Shown: positions 9,055 to 16,486 of the stretch, one piece after another
Numbering within the stretch: the first letter of the stretch is position 1
Layout: the number at the start of each line of letters is the position of its first letter
Assembly: GCF_009758415.1 (NCBI RefSeq)
Contig: NZ_WQRF01000001.1
Coordinates: 1,054,001-1,118,000, forward strand
Length of the DNA stretch: 64,000 nt
DNA from: Devosia marina
GTDB taxonomy: Bacteria > Pseudomonadota > Alphaproteobacteria > Rhizobiales > Devosiaceae
Reading direction: 5' to 3'
Made by a program: the position numbers and the translations under genes
The notes under the pieces: model-generated
The model's input: the letters and a program-made list of their open reading frames with translations, nothing else
The model's database searches: none
What the model was told of the DNA's origin: nothing

Positions 9055-10095
9055 ATGCCCTCCACCAAGCTGGCGAATTCCGAAGCCAAGATTGTCAAAT
9101 TGAAGGACGTCGCGCTACGCGCCGGATGTTCGCTGGCGACAGCATCTCGAGCCTTGAACGGAAACCCGACGGTAGGGGAAGTTGAACGCGAGCGCGTGCT
9201 GGCAGCAGCGGCGCAGCTCGGTTACGTGCCAAACAATTCTGCCCGCGCGCTCCGTGCTCAGACAAAGCACCTCGTAGGGGTAATCATCCCCACCCTCGAC
9301 CACGCCATTTACGCCAAGATGGTCGACGGCCTTCAAGACCGCCTCGCGCAGGCGGGGACGTCCGTCATCATCAACACTTCGGGATACGATTTAGAGCGCG
9401 AGCGCAGCCAAGCCCGCCTCTTGGTTGCACGTGGAGTCGAGGCCATCATCCTTGTTGGCGCAGAGCACCAAACGCAGACCGTTGAGACACTTGCGCGCGC
9501 AGGTGTGTCTCAGATTTTGACATACACTGACACGCCAGGCGATGCGAGCGGTGCGGTTGGTTTTGACAACTATGCATCAGGCATATCGGCCGCGAAGTAT
9601 CTGCTCGAATTGGGACACCGCCGCTTCGGCATGATCGCCGGTCTCACTCAGCACAACGACCGAGCCCGGCTCCGCCGCGACGGCTATCTCGATGCAATCA
9701 TGGAGGCTGGGATTAGCCGCGATAATGTCGTTGTTCTGGAAGCCCCCTATTCGATAGATGCTGGCGGCGCAGCCATGCGCTCGCTTATGCAGACGCACCC
9801 CCGCCCAACCGCCGTGTTCTGCGGCAGCGATATTTTGGCGGTAGGTGCAGTCAAGTACTGCGGGCCCGCGGGAATAAGCGTTCCCAAAGATGTATCGATC
9901 ATCGGTTTCGACAATCTCGAAATCGCGCATGTCGTTGAGCCGGAACTCACCACCATCGACGTGCCCGCTAGGGAGATGGGCCAGATGGCCGCCGAGGCCC
10001 TCATCGAATTCAAGAAATCGGGCGAAAAAGGCATCGTCAAAACGCTGCAGACACGCCTGCTTATCAGACAGAGCACAGGCCCAGCGCCCGACTAG
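9055..10095 (+). CDS. LacI/GalR family transcriptional regulator
   Basis: A 346-residue repressor-type protein. The helix-turn-helix KLKDVALRAGCSLATASRALNG lies at residues ~15-36, followed by the hinge helix region and a periplasmic-binding-protein-like effector domain beginning KHLVGVIIPTLDHAIYAKM. The ATG at 9055 has GGAGA upstream; longer in-frame starts would cover operator 7. Its gene sits in the middle of a cluster carrying nine CG-centred palindromes typical of LacI operators, so it is the obvious regulator of the whole locus, including itself. The TAG stop lies at the TA target of an IS630 insertion; the original downstream base was also G, so the protein end is unchanged. Effector unknown, probably a sugar or uronate-like pathway intermediate. 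Confidence 0.92.
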   Translation: MPSTKLANSEAKIVKLKDVALRAGCSLATASRALNGNPTVGEVERERVLAAAAQLGYVPNNSARALRAQTKHLVGVIIPTLDHAIYAKMVDGLQDRLAQAGTSVIINTSGYDLERERSQARLLVARGVEAIILVGAEHQTQTVETLARAGVSQILTYTDTPGDASGAVGFDNYASGISAAKYLLELGHRRFGMIAGLTQHNDRARLRRDGYLDAIMEAGISRDNVVVLEAPYSIDAGGAAMRSLMQTHPRPTAVFCGSDILAVGAVKYCGPAGISVPKDVSIIGFDNLEIAHVVEPELTTIDVPAREMGQMAAEALIEFKKSGEKGIVKTLQTRLLIRQSTGPAPD

Positions 10096-10107
10096 AGCGG
10101 AATCCTA

Positions 10108-10614
10108 TCAGTCTGCATCGTATCCAGCGGCAGCGAAGTAGTTGGCGCATTCTTTTGGCGTGAAGGTTTCAACCAGATTTCCAATCCTGTTCCAGAGTGC
10201 ATCGACGGTTCGCTCGGCGGCTTTGCGCAGCATGGCCTTGAGTTTGGAAAAGGCGTTCTCGATCGGATTGAAGTTGGGGCTGTAGGGCGGCAGGAACTTG
10301 AGCGATGCGCCGACTGCCTCAATCAATTCGCAGGTTCGTGTCCCCTTGTGGCTGGAAAGATTGTCCATGATGACGATGTCTCCAGGCCGTAGTTCAGGTA
10401 CGAGAACCTGCTCGACATAGGCTTCAAACGCGATACGGTTGATCGGCCCGTTGAGAACAAAGGGAGAGATCATGCCGCGCAGGGTCAGCGCACCGACGAA
10501 GGTGGTTGTGCGCCAGTGACCATGAGGCGTGCCGGCCCGCAGTCGTTCCCCTCGAGGCGCCCGCCCATGAGTGCGAACCATGTTTGTCTTCGCCCATGTT
10601 TCATCGATGAACAC
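10108..10614 (-). CDS. IS630 transposase, C-terminal (DDE) frame
   Basis: Encodes the DDE catalytic domain: [11 protein letters not shown] carries the first aspartate, [13 protein letters not shown] the second, and [20 protein letters not shown] the final glutamate. The frame lies at -1 relative to the upstream ORF, and the minus strand contains an A8 run (plus-strand T8 at 10709-10716) where slippage could join both parts. Probably translated as a fusion with the upstream frame rather than from its own start. Confidence 0.85.
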   Translation of the reverse strand: MFIDETWAKTNMVRTHGRAPRGERLRAGTPHGHWRTTTFVGALTLRGMISPFVLNGPINRIAFEAYVEQVLVPELRPGDIVIMDNLSSHKGTRTCELIEAVGASLKFLPPYSPNFNPIENAFSKLKAMLRKAAERTVDALWNRIGNLVETFTPKECANYFAAAGYDAD

Positions 10615-10667
10615 AAGCCGGGCCGGATCCAGATCAAGCTGGCCCTCAAACCAGTCTTGCCGTTGCC

Positions 10668-11054
10668 TCAGGATATCGGGTCGGTCCTGCTCGGTTGCAT
10701 GGAGCGTCTTTTTTTTCGCGTGATGGCGTGGCGCACGAAGAAGCGTTGGATCGTACCGAAACCGAAGCGGTGGCCGCGTTCACCAAGCGCTTGACGCAAC
10801 TCCTCGATGGTGATGTCGGGCGTTTCCTCCAACAGCGACAGGATCAGCGCCTTGCAGGCATCGATACGCCCCGACCGTCGATCGCCGCCCAGTGCCTTTG
10901 GCAGAGGCGCTCCCTGTTCGCGTTCACGCGCCCTCCAGCGGCTCACACTTGCCGCGCTCACCTCAAAACGTTCAGCAGCCTGCCGATGACTGAGCCCGCC
11001 AGCTACAGCAGCAAGAACACGCGTCCTGAGATCGAGCGAGAGAGCTTTCGACAT
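10668..11054 (-). CDS. IS630 transposase, N-terminal helix-turn-helix frame
   Basis: About 128 residues beginning [20 protein letters not shown], with the helix-turn-helix [22 protein letters not shown] and a second winged segment [25 protein letters not shown]. It binds the element ends. The ATG at 11054 has GAGGAGG upstream. The C-terminus after KKRRSMQ is out of frame with the DDE domain; the A8 slippery stretch falls at the lysine codons, so a -1 programmed frameshift would make the full transposase. Confidence 0.85.
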   Translation of the reverse strand: MSKALSLDLRTRVLAAVAGGLSHRQAAERFEVSAASVSRWRAREREQGAPLPKALGGDRRSGRIDACKALILSLLEETPDITIEELRQALGERGHRFGFGTIQRFFVRHAITRKKRRSMQPSRTDPIS

Positions 11055-11178
11055 GTTCGCCGGCCTCCTCGCCCCGGCAAACACGATGAATCAGAAACCA
11101 AATGATTTGGAAACCCGAACCGATTCATTCAGCTCGGGTTCCGCTCTAGGGCGAATCCTCACATGCGACCAATGTCTA

Positions 11179-11192
11179 AGAAATCGTTTTCT
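11179..11192. promoter_or_regulatory. LacI-type operator 8 (AGAAATCGTTTTCT)
   Basis: Good motif copy between the IS630 end and the MocA-type gene, exactly 45 bp from operator 9. Confidence 0.8.
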
Positions 11193-11223
11193 TGACTCCT
11201 GCCACTTTTACCTCCAACCCTAG

Positions 11224-11237
11224 AGCAATCGTTTTCT
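11224..11237. promoter_or_regulatory. LacI-type operator 9 (AGCAATCGTTTTCT)
   Basis: Motif copy abutting the Shine-Dalgarno of the MocA-type gene. With operator 8 it places the last two genes in the same regulon as the cluster left of the IS element. Confidence 0.7.
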
Positions 11238-11252
11238 AGGAGGAGGCAAACG

Positions 11253-12224
11253 GTGTTGCGAATTGGGATACTGGGAGCATCGCGTATAGTCCCTTGGGCT
11301 CTTGCGGAGCCGGCTGCGCGTCGCGACGATATTAGGCTGCTTGCTATAGCAGCAAGAAGGGCTGGATCAGCCCAACCACTTGCCTCTCAGTATGGCATTG
11401 AACGCGTCTACGACAGCTACGACGACGTCATTGCCGATCCTGACATTGACCTGATCTACAATCCACTTCCGCCGCACCTGCATGCCGAGTGGTCCATCAA
11501 GGCCCTGGACGCAGGGAAGCATGTTCTCTGCGAAAAGCCTTTCGCCATGAATGCGGACGAAGCGCGGCGCATGAACGAGGCCGCGAAGAGGAGTGGCCGG
11601 CGAATTATCGAGGCATTTCATGACCGATACCACCCCGTCTTTCTACATCTTCAGCAGCAGGTGAATGCCGGGCGGGTCGGGAAAGTTCGAAACCTCGACG
11701 CGATCTTCAATCACACCATTCCGCGCATCGAAGGCGAATTTCGACGGATAGCGTCAATGGGTGGTGGCGCCCTCATGGACCTCGGCTGCTACCCCATACA
11801 TTGGTGCCGATCCCTCACGGGGGAGGAACCCACGGTGACCGATGTCGATGCGGTCTTGGACCCCGCCGGATACGACGAGGAGGTCGTTGCTACCCTGCGG
11901 TTTCCTTCCGACGTCGAAGCCCGCATTGAGTGTAGGATGACCGACGGATGGCAGTATTACGCACGCTTCACCATCGAAGGCGACCGCGGCACGATCATTG
12001 CCGAGAATAGCCTTTTGCCCCATCGCGGCCACACGATCATCGAGACCGTCGATGGAATACCTCGTCAATACACGATCGGCGGCGGGACCACCTTTGACTA
12101 CCAGTTGGCGGCGGTTGTTTCAGCTTTGGCTGAGGGAAGTGCACTGCCTACGGAGGGCACCGATCCGGTAGGGAACATGGCCACCATCGATGCGATCTAC
12201 GCACAAGCAAGCCTGGCTCGGTAG
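11253..12224 (+). CDS. Gfo/Idh/MocA family NAD(P)-dependent oxidoreductase
   Basis: A 323-residue sugar or polyol oxidoreductase. The N-terminal Rossmann motif RIGILGASRIVPWAL is followed by the family hallmark CEKPFAMNADEA (lysine-proline) and the catalytic-domain segment GGGALMDLGCYPIHW. Start is GTG at 11253 behind AGGAGGAGG. It is followed after 9 bp by an SDR gene and preceded by two LacI-type operators, so it belongs to the catabolic regulon although an IS element now separates it from lacI. Likely oxidises a sugar-derived intermediate; substrate not deducible. Confidence 0.9.
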   Translation: MLRIGILGASRIVPWALAEPAARRDDIRLLAIAARRAGSAQPLASQYGIERVYDSYDDVIADPDIDLIYNPLPPHLHAEWSIKALDAGKHVLCEKPFAMNADEARRMNEAAKRSGRRIIEAFHDRYHPVFLHLQQQVNAGRVGKVRNLDAIFNHTIPRIEGEFRRIASMGGGALMDLGCYPIHWCRSLTGEEPTVTDVDAVLDPAGYDEEVVATLRFPSDVEARIECRMTDGWQYYARFTIEGDRGTIIAENSLLPHRGHTIIETVDGIPRQYTIGGGTTFDYQLAAVVSALAEGSALPTEGTDPVGNMATIDAIYAQASLAR

Positions 12225-12233
12225 GAGGGCGAC

Positions 12234-12920
12234 ATGGCAATGATTGTTATCACGGGCGCCGAGCAAGGCCTCGGCCTCGAACTCACCCGCCTTTATGCGG
12301 AGGAAGGTCACCACGTCGTGGCGGGCTGTCTCAATCCCAATACCCCTGCGATCAGGGCTCTTGGCGAGCAGCATGAACAAATCTCGATTTTCGCTCTCGA
12401 CGTCACCCGCGACGGTTCGGTGGCGGCATTCGCTGATAGGTTTGACGGAAAGGTCGTCGATGTCTTGATAAACAACGCCGGCGTTCACTTTAGGAAGTGG
12501 TCCGTGCCGGAGCGCGTTTCGTTTGAAGATTGGGAGACCACCCTCCGAGTGAACACCCTCGGACCTGCTCGGGTTTCTTTTGCCCTTCGTACCAGTCTTG
12601 CCCTGGCAGGGACGAGCAAGCTTGTCACTATCTCGAGCGATTGGGGGTCGGTATCAAACCATCCTGGCACCGCCTACGATTACTGCTCCTCGAAGGCGGC
12701 GGTGAATAGCCTAATGCGTGGATTGGCGATGAACTGGTCGTCGCAAGGCGTTTGCGTCCTCATGGTCCATCCCGGTTGGATGCGCACCACCATGGGAGGA
12801 TCTGACGCACCAATGCTGGCAGGGGAAGCAGCGTTCAAGGTCAAGAGCACGATCGAGAACGCAACCGCCGCCGACAACGGTCGATACTTGAATACCGATG
12901 GTGAGAACATGCCGTGGTGA
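12234..12920 (+). CDS. Short-chain dehydrogenase/reductase (SDR)
   Basis: A 228-residue classical-type SDR with cofactor motif TGAEQGLG at residues ~7-14, NNAG at ~80-83, a serine region TISSDWGSV and the active-site pair in YCSSK. It probably oxidises or reduces a hydroxyl group in the catabolic pathway. It is rather short and lacks the usual C-terminal extension. It follows the MocA-type gene closely, so both are one operon under operators 8 and 9. The stop is 8 bp before a dispersed repeat copy. Confidence 0.88.
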   Translation: MAMIVITGAEQGLGLELTRLYAEEGHHVVAGCLNPNTPAIRALGEQHEQISIFALDVTRDGSVAAFADRFDGKVVDVLINNAGVHFRKWSVPERVSFEDWETTLRVNTLGPARVSFALRTSLALAGTSKLVTISSDWGSVSNHPGTAYDYCSSKAAVNSLMRGLAMNWSSQGVCVLMVHPGWMRTTMGGSDAPMLAGEAAFKVKSTIENATAADNGRYLNTDGENMPW

Positions 12921-12927
12921 TGGAGAT

Positions 12928-13003
12928 GGGCGCGCATCTGCCCGTCGGGTTGTTGAAGCCCCCTGCCCTGCAATCTTCCGCGTCAGCGCCTTAAGCGGGG
13001 CCG
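12928..13003. repeat. Dispersed intergenic repeat, copy 1
   Basis: A ~75-bp sequence found three times in the window (also 33602-33675 and 37111-37186). Shared blocks are GGGCGC-C-CTGCCCG, CCCCTGCC, CAATC--CCG and GC-TTA--CGGGGCCG. Here it immediately follows the SDR stop. The remaining stretch to 13276 holds no gene that I can support. Confidence 0.75.
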
Positions 13004-13276
13004 CTTGCGGTCTGTCAGCTGTTGGTCCCAGACAACTTCAAGCAGACGTTCTACAGATGATGAATGGCGCGACCTGCGCATGGGGTGCAGTCAAGGACCA
13101 TGCGGACTTTCAGCGATGCGCACAGCGAACTGGCAGTCAGCGCGGTAGCCTGCTGAGCTGTGGCCCATTGATAACTGATGCCATGCGATCACTTGGACGC
13201 GAAGATGATTGAAGCCAGGCCGTGAAGGCCTGTGGCGGCATTCAGGCGGCGGCCTGAGCCTGAAGGCCAGGCTGAT

Positions 13277-14092
13277 CTAGATGACGCCGAGCACCAATGC
13301 GTGTGCGCCGATCCACCAGGTCAGGACCAGCGCTCCAAGGAAGGGGCTGACAAACAGCAGGCCGCCATACAGAATCGACACGATGGCACCCAGGATCAGC
13401 AACCAGCGTCCGTGGCTGGTCTTGAGGCAAATCGCCGTTCCCAGCATCACGGCTCCCGACATCAATGCCCAGGCTGCCATGATGAAGACGAAGGCCAGTA
13501 TGCTGATATCGGGCCAGATTGCCGCGGCTACGCCGATCGCTATTCCGACCAGGCCGTTGAGGAGAAGCAAGGCCCAGCGCTCTTGCCTGCGGGCGCCGCG
13601 AACGGCCTGCGCGATGCTGAGGGCACCGTCCAGGATGGCAAAGGCGGCGAACACGGCCACCAGCGCGAGTATCGTCGCTCCGGGGAGGACAAAGGCACCG
13701 ATGCCGAAGAGGATGGCGAGCACACCGCGCAGCGCGACGATCCACCAATTGCCTGCAAGCATCAAGTTCCTGGCATCCGACAGAGCCGCGTCGCCCAATT
13801 TGAACCAGGTCATTTGACCCTCCACTGGCAGGATTTGTGGATTGAGAGGCGCCGTTCGCGGGACAGCAGGGTTCCGGTCTTCTTCGTGCGGCGCCAACGG
13901 CTCTATTCTTCCGGGATGAGGCTCCCGATAAATCCACGCGGGCGGATCGCTGGCAGGAAAGGACTCGTCGCTGGCCTCGTCGATCGGGTCGTTTGCTTCT
14001 CCCCGAGTGGTGCCGCGCAGGCCATGCTCACCGTGTTGTGGCGCGCGCCCCGATGATTCTGGTGGGACTGTGGATGAGGACATGATCTTCAC
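13277..14092 (-). CDS. HdeD-like (DUF308) membrane protein with N-terminal extension
   Basis: The frame encodes 271 residues. The last ~178 form an HdeD/DUF308 membrane domain with about six hydrophobic segments (e.g. WWIVALRGVLAILFGIGAFV and ILALVAVFAAFAILDGAL), a family linked to acid and general stress. The first ~93 residues are soluble and carry DEASDESFPASDPPAW, a motif I associate with separate short proteins. An internal ATG at 13813 (MTWFKLGD) has GGAGGG four to five bases upstream and would give a normal-length HdeD protein. So either this is a fusion or two in-frame starts are used. The neighbouring BON-domain remnant suggests an old stress-gene cluster. Confidence 0.7.
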   Translation of the reverse strand: MKIMSSSTVPPESSGRAPQHGEHGLRGTTRGEANDPIDEASDESFPASDPPAWIYREPHPGRIEPLAPHEEDRNPAVPRTAPLNPQILPVEGQMTWFKLGDAALSDARNLMLAGNWWIVALRGVLAILFGIGAFVLPGATILALVAVFAAFAILDGALSIAQAVRGARRQERWALLLLNGLVGIAIGVAAAIWPDISILAFVFIMAAWALMSGAVMLGTAICLKTSHGRWLLILGAIVSILYGGLLFVSPFLGALVLTWWIGAHALVLGVI

Positions 14093-14094
14093 CT

Positions 14095-16113
14095 TTGGGG
14101 CGCGCGCCGGCTTCGGCGTCAGGGACTGACCACAATGCGATTGTCGACCTTGACGACGCCCGGCGCACGCCAGGCGGCACGCTCGGCCTCCTGCCGCTCA
14201 GCCCAGGATCGGACGGTGCCCTTCAGGGTCCCCACCTGCGCTTGCTGATCCTCGATGATGATCCGCTTGTCGGCGAAACGGTGCGGATGATGGCCGCGTC
14301 CATCGGTGCCGAAAGCGCCTATTGCCGGACCGCCAATGAGTTCTTCACGCAAGTCTCTGAATGGGGTCCCAGCCACATTCTGCTCGACCTGGTCATGCCC
14401 GGCATCGATGGTGTCGAGGTCATCCAGCGGCTGGCAGAGATGGGCTGCCAGGCGACGCTGATCATTGTCAGTGGCGTCGATCGCCGGGTGCTGGACGCCG
14501 CCCAGCGTTCGGCAAAACAGCATGAGCTCCCAATCGCGGGCGCCCTGTCCAAGCCGTTCAGCCGCAGCGCTCTTTCCACGTTGCTCGAGACGGGAAACGC
14601 CACGCCAAAGCTCAGACTGGTCATGCCGTCACCCAATTCGACACCGTCCAGCCAAGACCTGGCGCGCGCATTGTCGGAAGGCGAGATCGGCCCGGTTTTT
14701 CAGCCCAAGGTGAGATGCAGCGACGGCGGCTTGATCGGCTACGAGGCGCTGGCGCGCTGGACTCGCGGCGACACGCTCGTTTGCGGCCCTGATATATTCG
14801 TGCCCCTGGCGGAGCAGACCGGACAGGCCGCCAGGCTCAGCGAATACCGGTTCCTGCACCATGACGGCTATGCTCTCAGCATCATCGACCGCGGATCCGT
14901 CATTCGAGACGAGAGTGGCAGGGCGGTGCGGATGGTGGGCAGCATGCTCGATGTCACCCCGCGGCGTGAACTCGAAGGCCGCTTGCGGCAGGCGCAGAAA
15001 CTCGAAGCCATGGGCCAACTCACAGGCGGTGTCGCGCACGACTTCAATAACCTCCTGACCGTCATACTGGGCAGTGCCGAGCTGCTCTGCGATGCGCTGG
15101 AGAGGGGTACGCAGCCGCACCTGCTGGCCGAAATGATCTCGACGGCCGCTCAAAGGGGGGCCGAGCTCACGAGCCGCCTTTTGGCCTTTGGGCGCAAACA
15201 GCCCCTGCAACCGCGCCTTCTCGACCTCGGCGACCTGATCGCCGGCATGGAAGCCATGTTGGTACGCACACTGGGCGAGCACATCGATGTCCAGGTCAGC
15301 CGGCCGGACGACTTATGGGCGGTCGAAATCGACCCGGCTCTGCTGGAAAGCGCTGTTCTCAACCTGGCCATCAACGCCCGCGACGCCATGGGCGATGGCG
15401 GCAGCCTTACGATCAGCATGGCCAACACGACCTTCGACACCATCCAGGCGGTTGCTGCCGATGTCGCGCCCGGGCAGTATGTGGTGCTGACTGTATCCGA
15501 TACCGGCCACGGCATCGCCCCTGACCTGCTGTCCAAGGTCTTCGAGCCCTTTTTCACCACCAAGGAGATCGGCAAGGGATCGGGTCTGGGGCTGAGCATG
15601 GTCTATGGCTTCGTCAAGCAATCAGGCGGGCACATCCGGCTCCGGTCCGAGCTGGGCCACGGAACCTCGATCAGTCTCTATTTCCGCAAGTCCATGCAGG
15701 TCCTGACGGCATCGCCCGAGGACTCAGCGCGCCGGGCGCCCGAGGGCGGCAGCGAATTGATCCTGGTTGTCGAGGATGATGCCATGGTCCGCCGTCACGT
15801 CTCGGGCCTACTCGGAGGATTGGGCTATCGCGTCCTGGAGGCGACCGCCGCGACCCCGGCCATGGAACTGCTCGCGGCCAATCCCGACGTCACGCTGCTG
15901 TTCACCGACATTGTCATGCCCGGTGGCGTCAATGGCGCTGACCTCGCCAAAATGGCGCAGGGCTTGCGGCCCGACCTCAAGGTCCTGTTCACTTCTGGTT
16001 ATACCGAGAACGCCATCGAATACGACGGCCGCGTCGATCCAGGCATCGAGCTGCTCGGCAAACCCTATAGCCGCGACCGGTTGGCAACCAGCCTGCGCAA
16101 GGTCTTGCGATAG
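14095..16113 (+). CDS. Chimeric receiver / partial EAL / partial PAC / histidine kinase / receiver protein
   Basis: A 672-codon frame that joins pieces of two signalling genes. Residues ~47-160 are a receiver (LRLLILDDDPLVGE; phospho-Asp in LLDLVMPG; Lys in SKPFSR). Residues ~187-245 are only the first part of an EAL phosphodiesterase (VFQPKVRCSDGGLIGYEALARW) and stop before its catalytic core. From ~252 it switches to a PAC tail (IDRGSVIRDESGRAVRMVG), HisKA with GQLTGGVAHDFNN, HATPase (NLAINARDAMG, SDTGHGIAP, GSGLGLSMV) and a C-terminal receiver (LLFTDIVMPG). The first ~45 residues are antisense to a BON-gene tail and are not native. The only start is a weak TTG with no Shine-Dalgarno. Probably a deletion fusion; expression uncertain. 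Confidence 0.65.
   Translation: MGRAPASASGTDHNAIVDLDDARRTPGGTLGLLPLSPGSDGALQGPHLRLLILDDDPLVGETVRMMAASIGAESAYCRTANEFFTQVSEWGPSHILLDLVMPGIDGVEVIQRLAEMGCQATLIIVSGVDRRVLDAAQRSAKQHELPIAGALSKPFSRSALSTLLETGNATPKLRLVMPSPNSTPSSQDLARALSEGEIGPVFQPKVRCSDGGLIGYEALARWTRGDTLVCGPDIFVPLAEQTGQAARLSEYRFLHHDGYALSIIDRGSVIRDESGRAVRMVGSMLDVTPRRELEGRLRQAQKLEAMGQLTGGVAHDFNNLLTVILGSAELLCDALERGTQPHLLAEMISTAAQRGAELTSRLLAFGRKQPLQPRLLDLGDLIAGMEAMLVRTLGEHIDVQVSRPDDLWAVEIDPALLESAVLNLAINARDAMGDGGSLTISMANTTFDTIQAVAADVAPGQYVVLTVSDTGHGIAPDLLSKVFEPFFTTKEIGKGSGLGLSMVYGFVKQSGGHIRLRSELGHGTSISLYFRKSMQVLTASPEDSARRAPEGGSELILVVEDDAMVRRHVSGLLGGLGYRVLEATAATPAMELLAANPDVTLLFTDIVMPGGVNGADLAKMAQGLRPDLKVLFTSGYTENAIEYDGRVDPGIELLGKPYSRDRLATSLRKVLR
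14119..14237 (-). pseudogene. C-terminal remnant of a BON-domain protein
   Basis: The minus strand encodes GTLKGTVRSWAERQEAERAA followed by a short tail ending KVDNRIVVSP and a stop, the classical C-terminal half of a BON (OsmY-type) domain. Upstream of it on that strand the homology stops exactly where the plus-strand receiver domain begins (~14237), so the gene has lost its 5' part at a recombination junction. Confidence 0.6.
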
Positions 16114-16251
16114 CCTGAAATCTGGCGCGGCCGGCCGATGCCGATCGCGCTCAATGGCGAGAGCGATTGCCGGTGCGCCTCGTTTCGTGCGCAGGTTACG
16201 CCTTTGTGCCCACTTGATCTGCCCGCCCTGCCTCCTTATTCATGGCGGAGA

Positions 16252-16394
16252 GTTCTCAGGGCGGGGTGAAATTCCCCACCGGCGGTAATTGTGTCTTTGT
16301 GCACATCAGCCCGCGAGCGCCCATCCTTCGGGATGGGGTCAGCAGACCCGGTGTAATTCCGGGGCCGACGGTATAGTCCGGATGGAAGAGAACC
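16252..16394 (+). ncRNA. FMN riboswitch (RFN element)
   Basis: All conserved RFN blocks are visible: TTCTCAGGGCGGGGTGAAAT, CCCACCGGCGGTAA, AGCCCGCGAGCG, GGTCAGCAGACCCGGTG and CCGACGGTATAGTCCGGATG followed by GAAGAGAACC. It lies in the leader of ribD. A downstream inverted repeat (AGCGCGC...GGGCGCG) before the ribD start is the likely expression platform. It would shut down the rib operon when FMN is plentiful. The segment 16114-16251 holds nothing else I can identify. Confidence 0.96.
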
Positions 16395-16486
16395 AATGAT
16401 TGTCGAAGCGCGCTTTCCTATCATCGGAGGGCGCGTGCTTGTCGTCATTTGCCCTGGAACTCGTCTGAATTGACGACGAGACGGGC

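Larger units (their letters stand above)
10093..11148 (-). mobile_element. IS630-family insertion sequence
   Basis: The ends carry imperfect inverted repeats reading inward GAGCGGAATCC (left) and GAGCGGAACCC (right), and TA dinucleotides flank both ends (10093-10094, 11147-11148), the target duplication expected for IS630/Tc1 elements. Inside are two overlapping-frame transposase ORFs on the minus strand. The insertion sits exactly between lacI and the operator pair of the MocA-type gene. Removing it restores a sequence in which lacI is followed after about 30 bp by operator 8. Confidence 0.88.
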
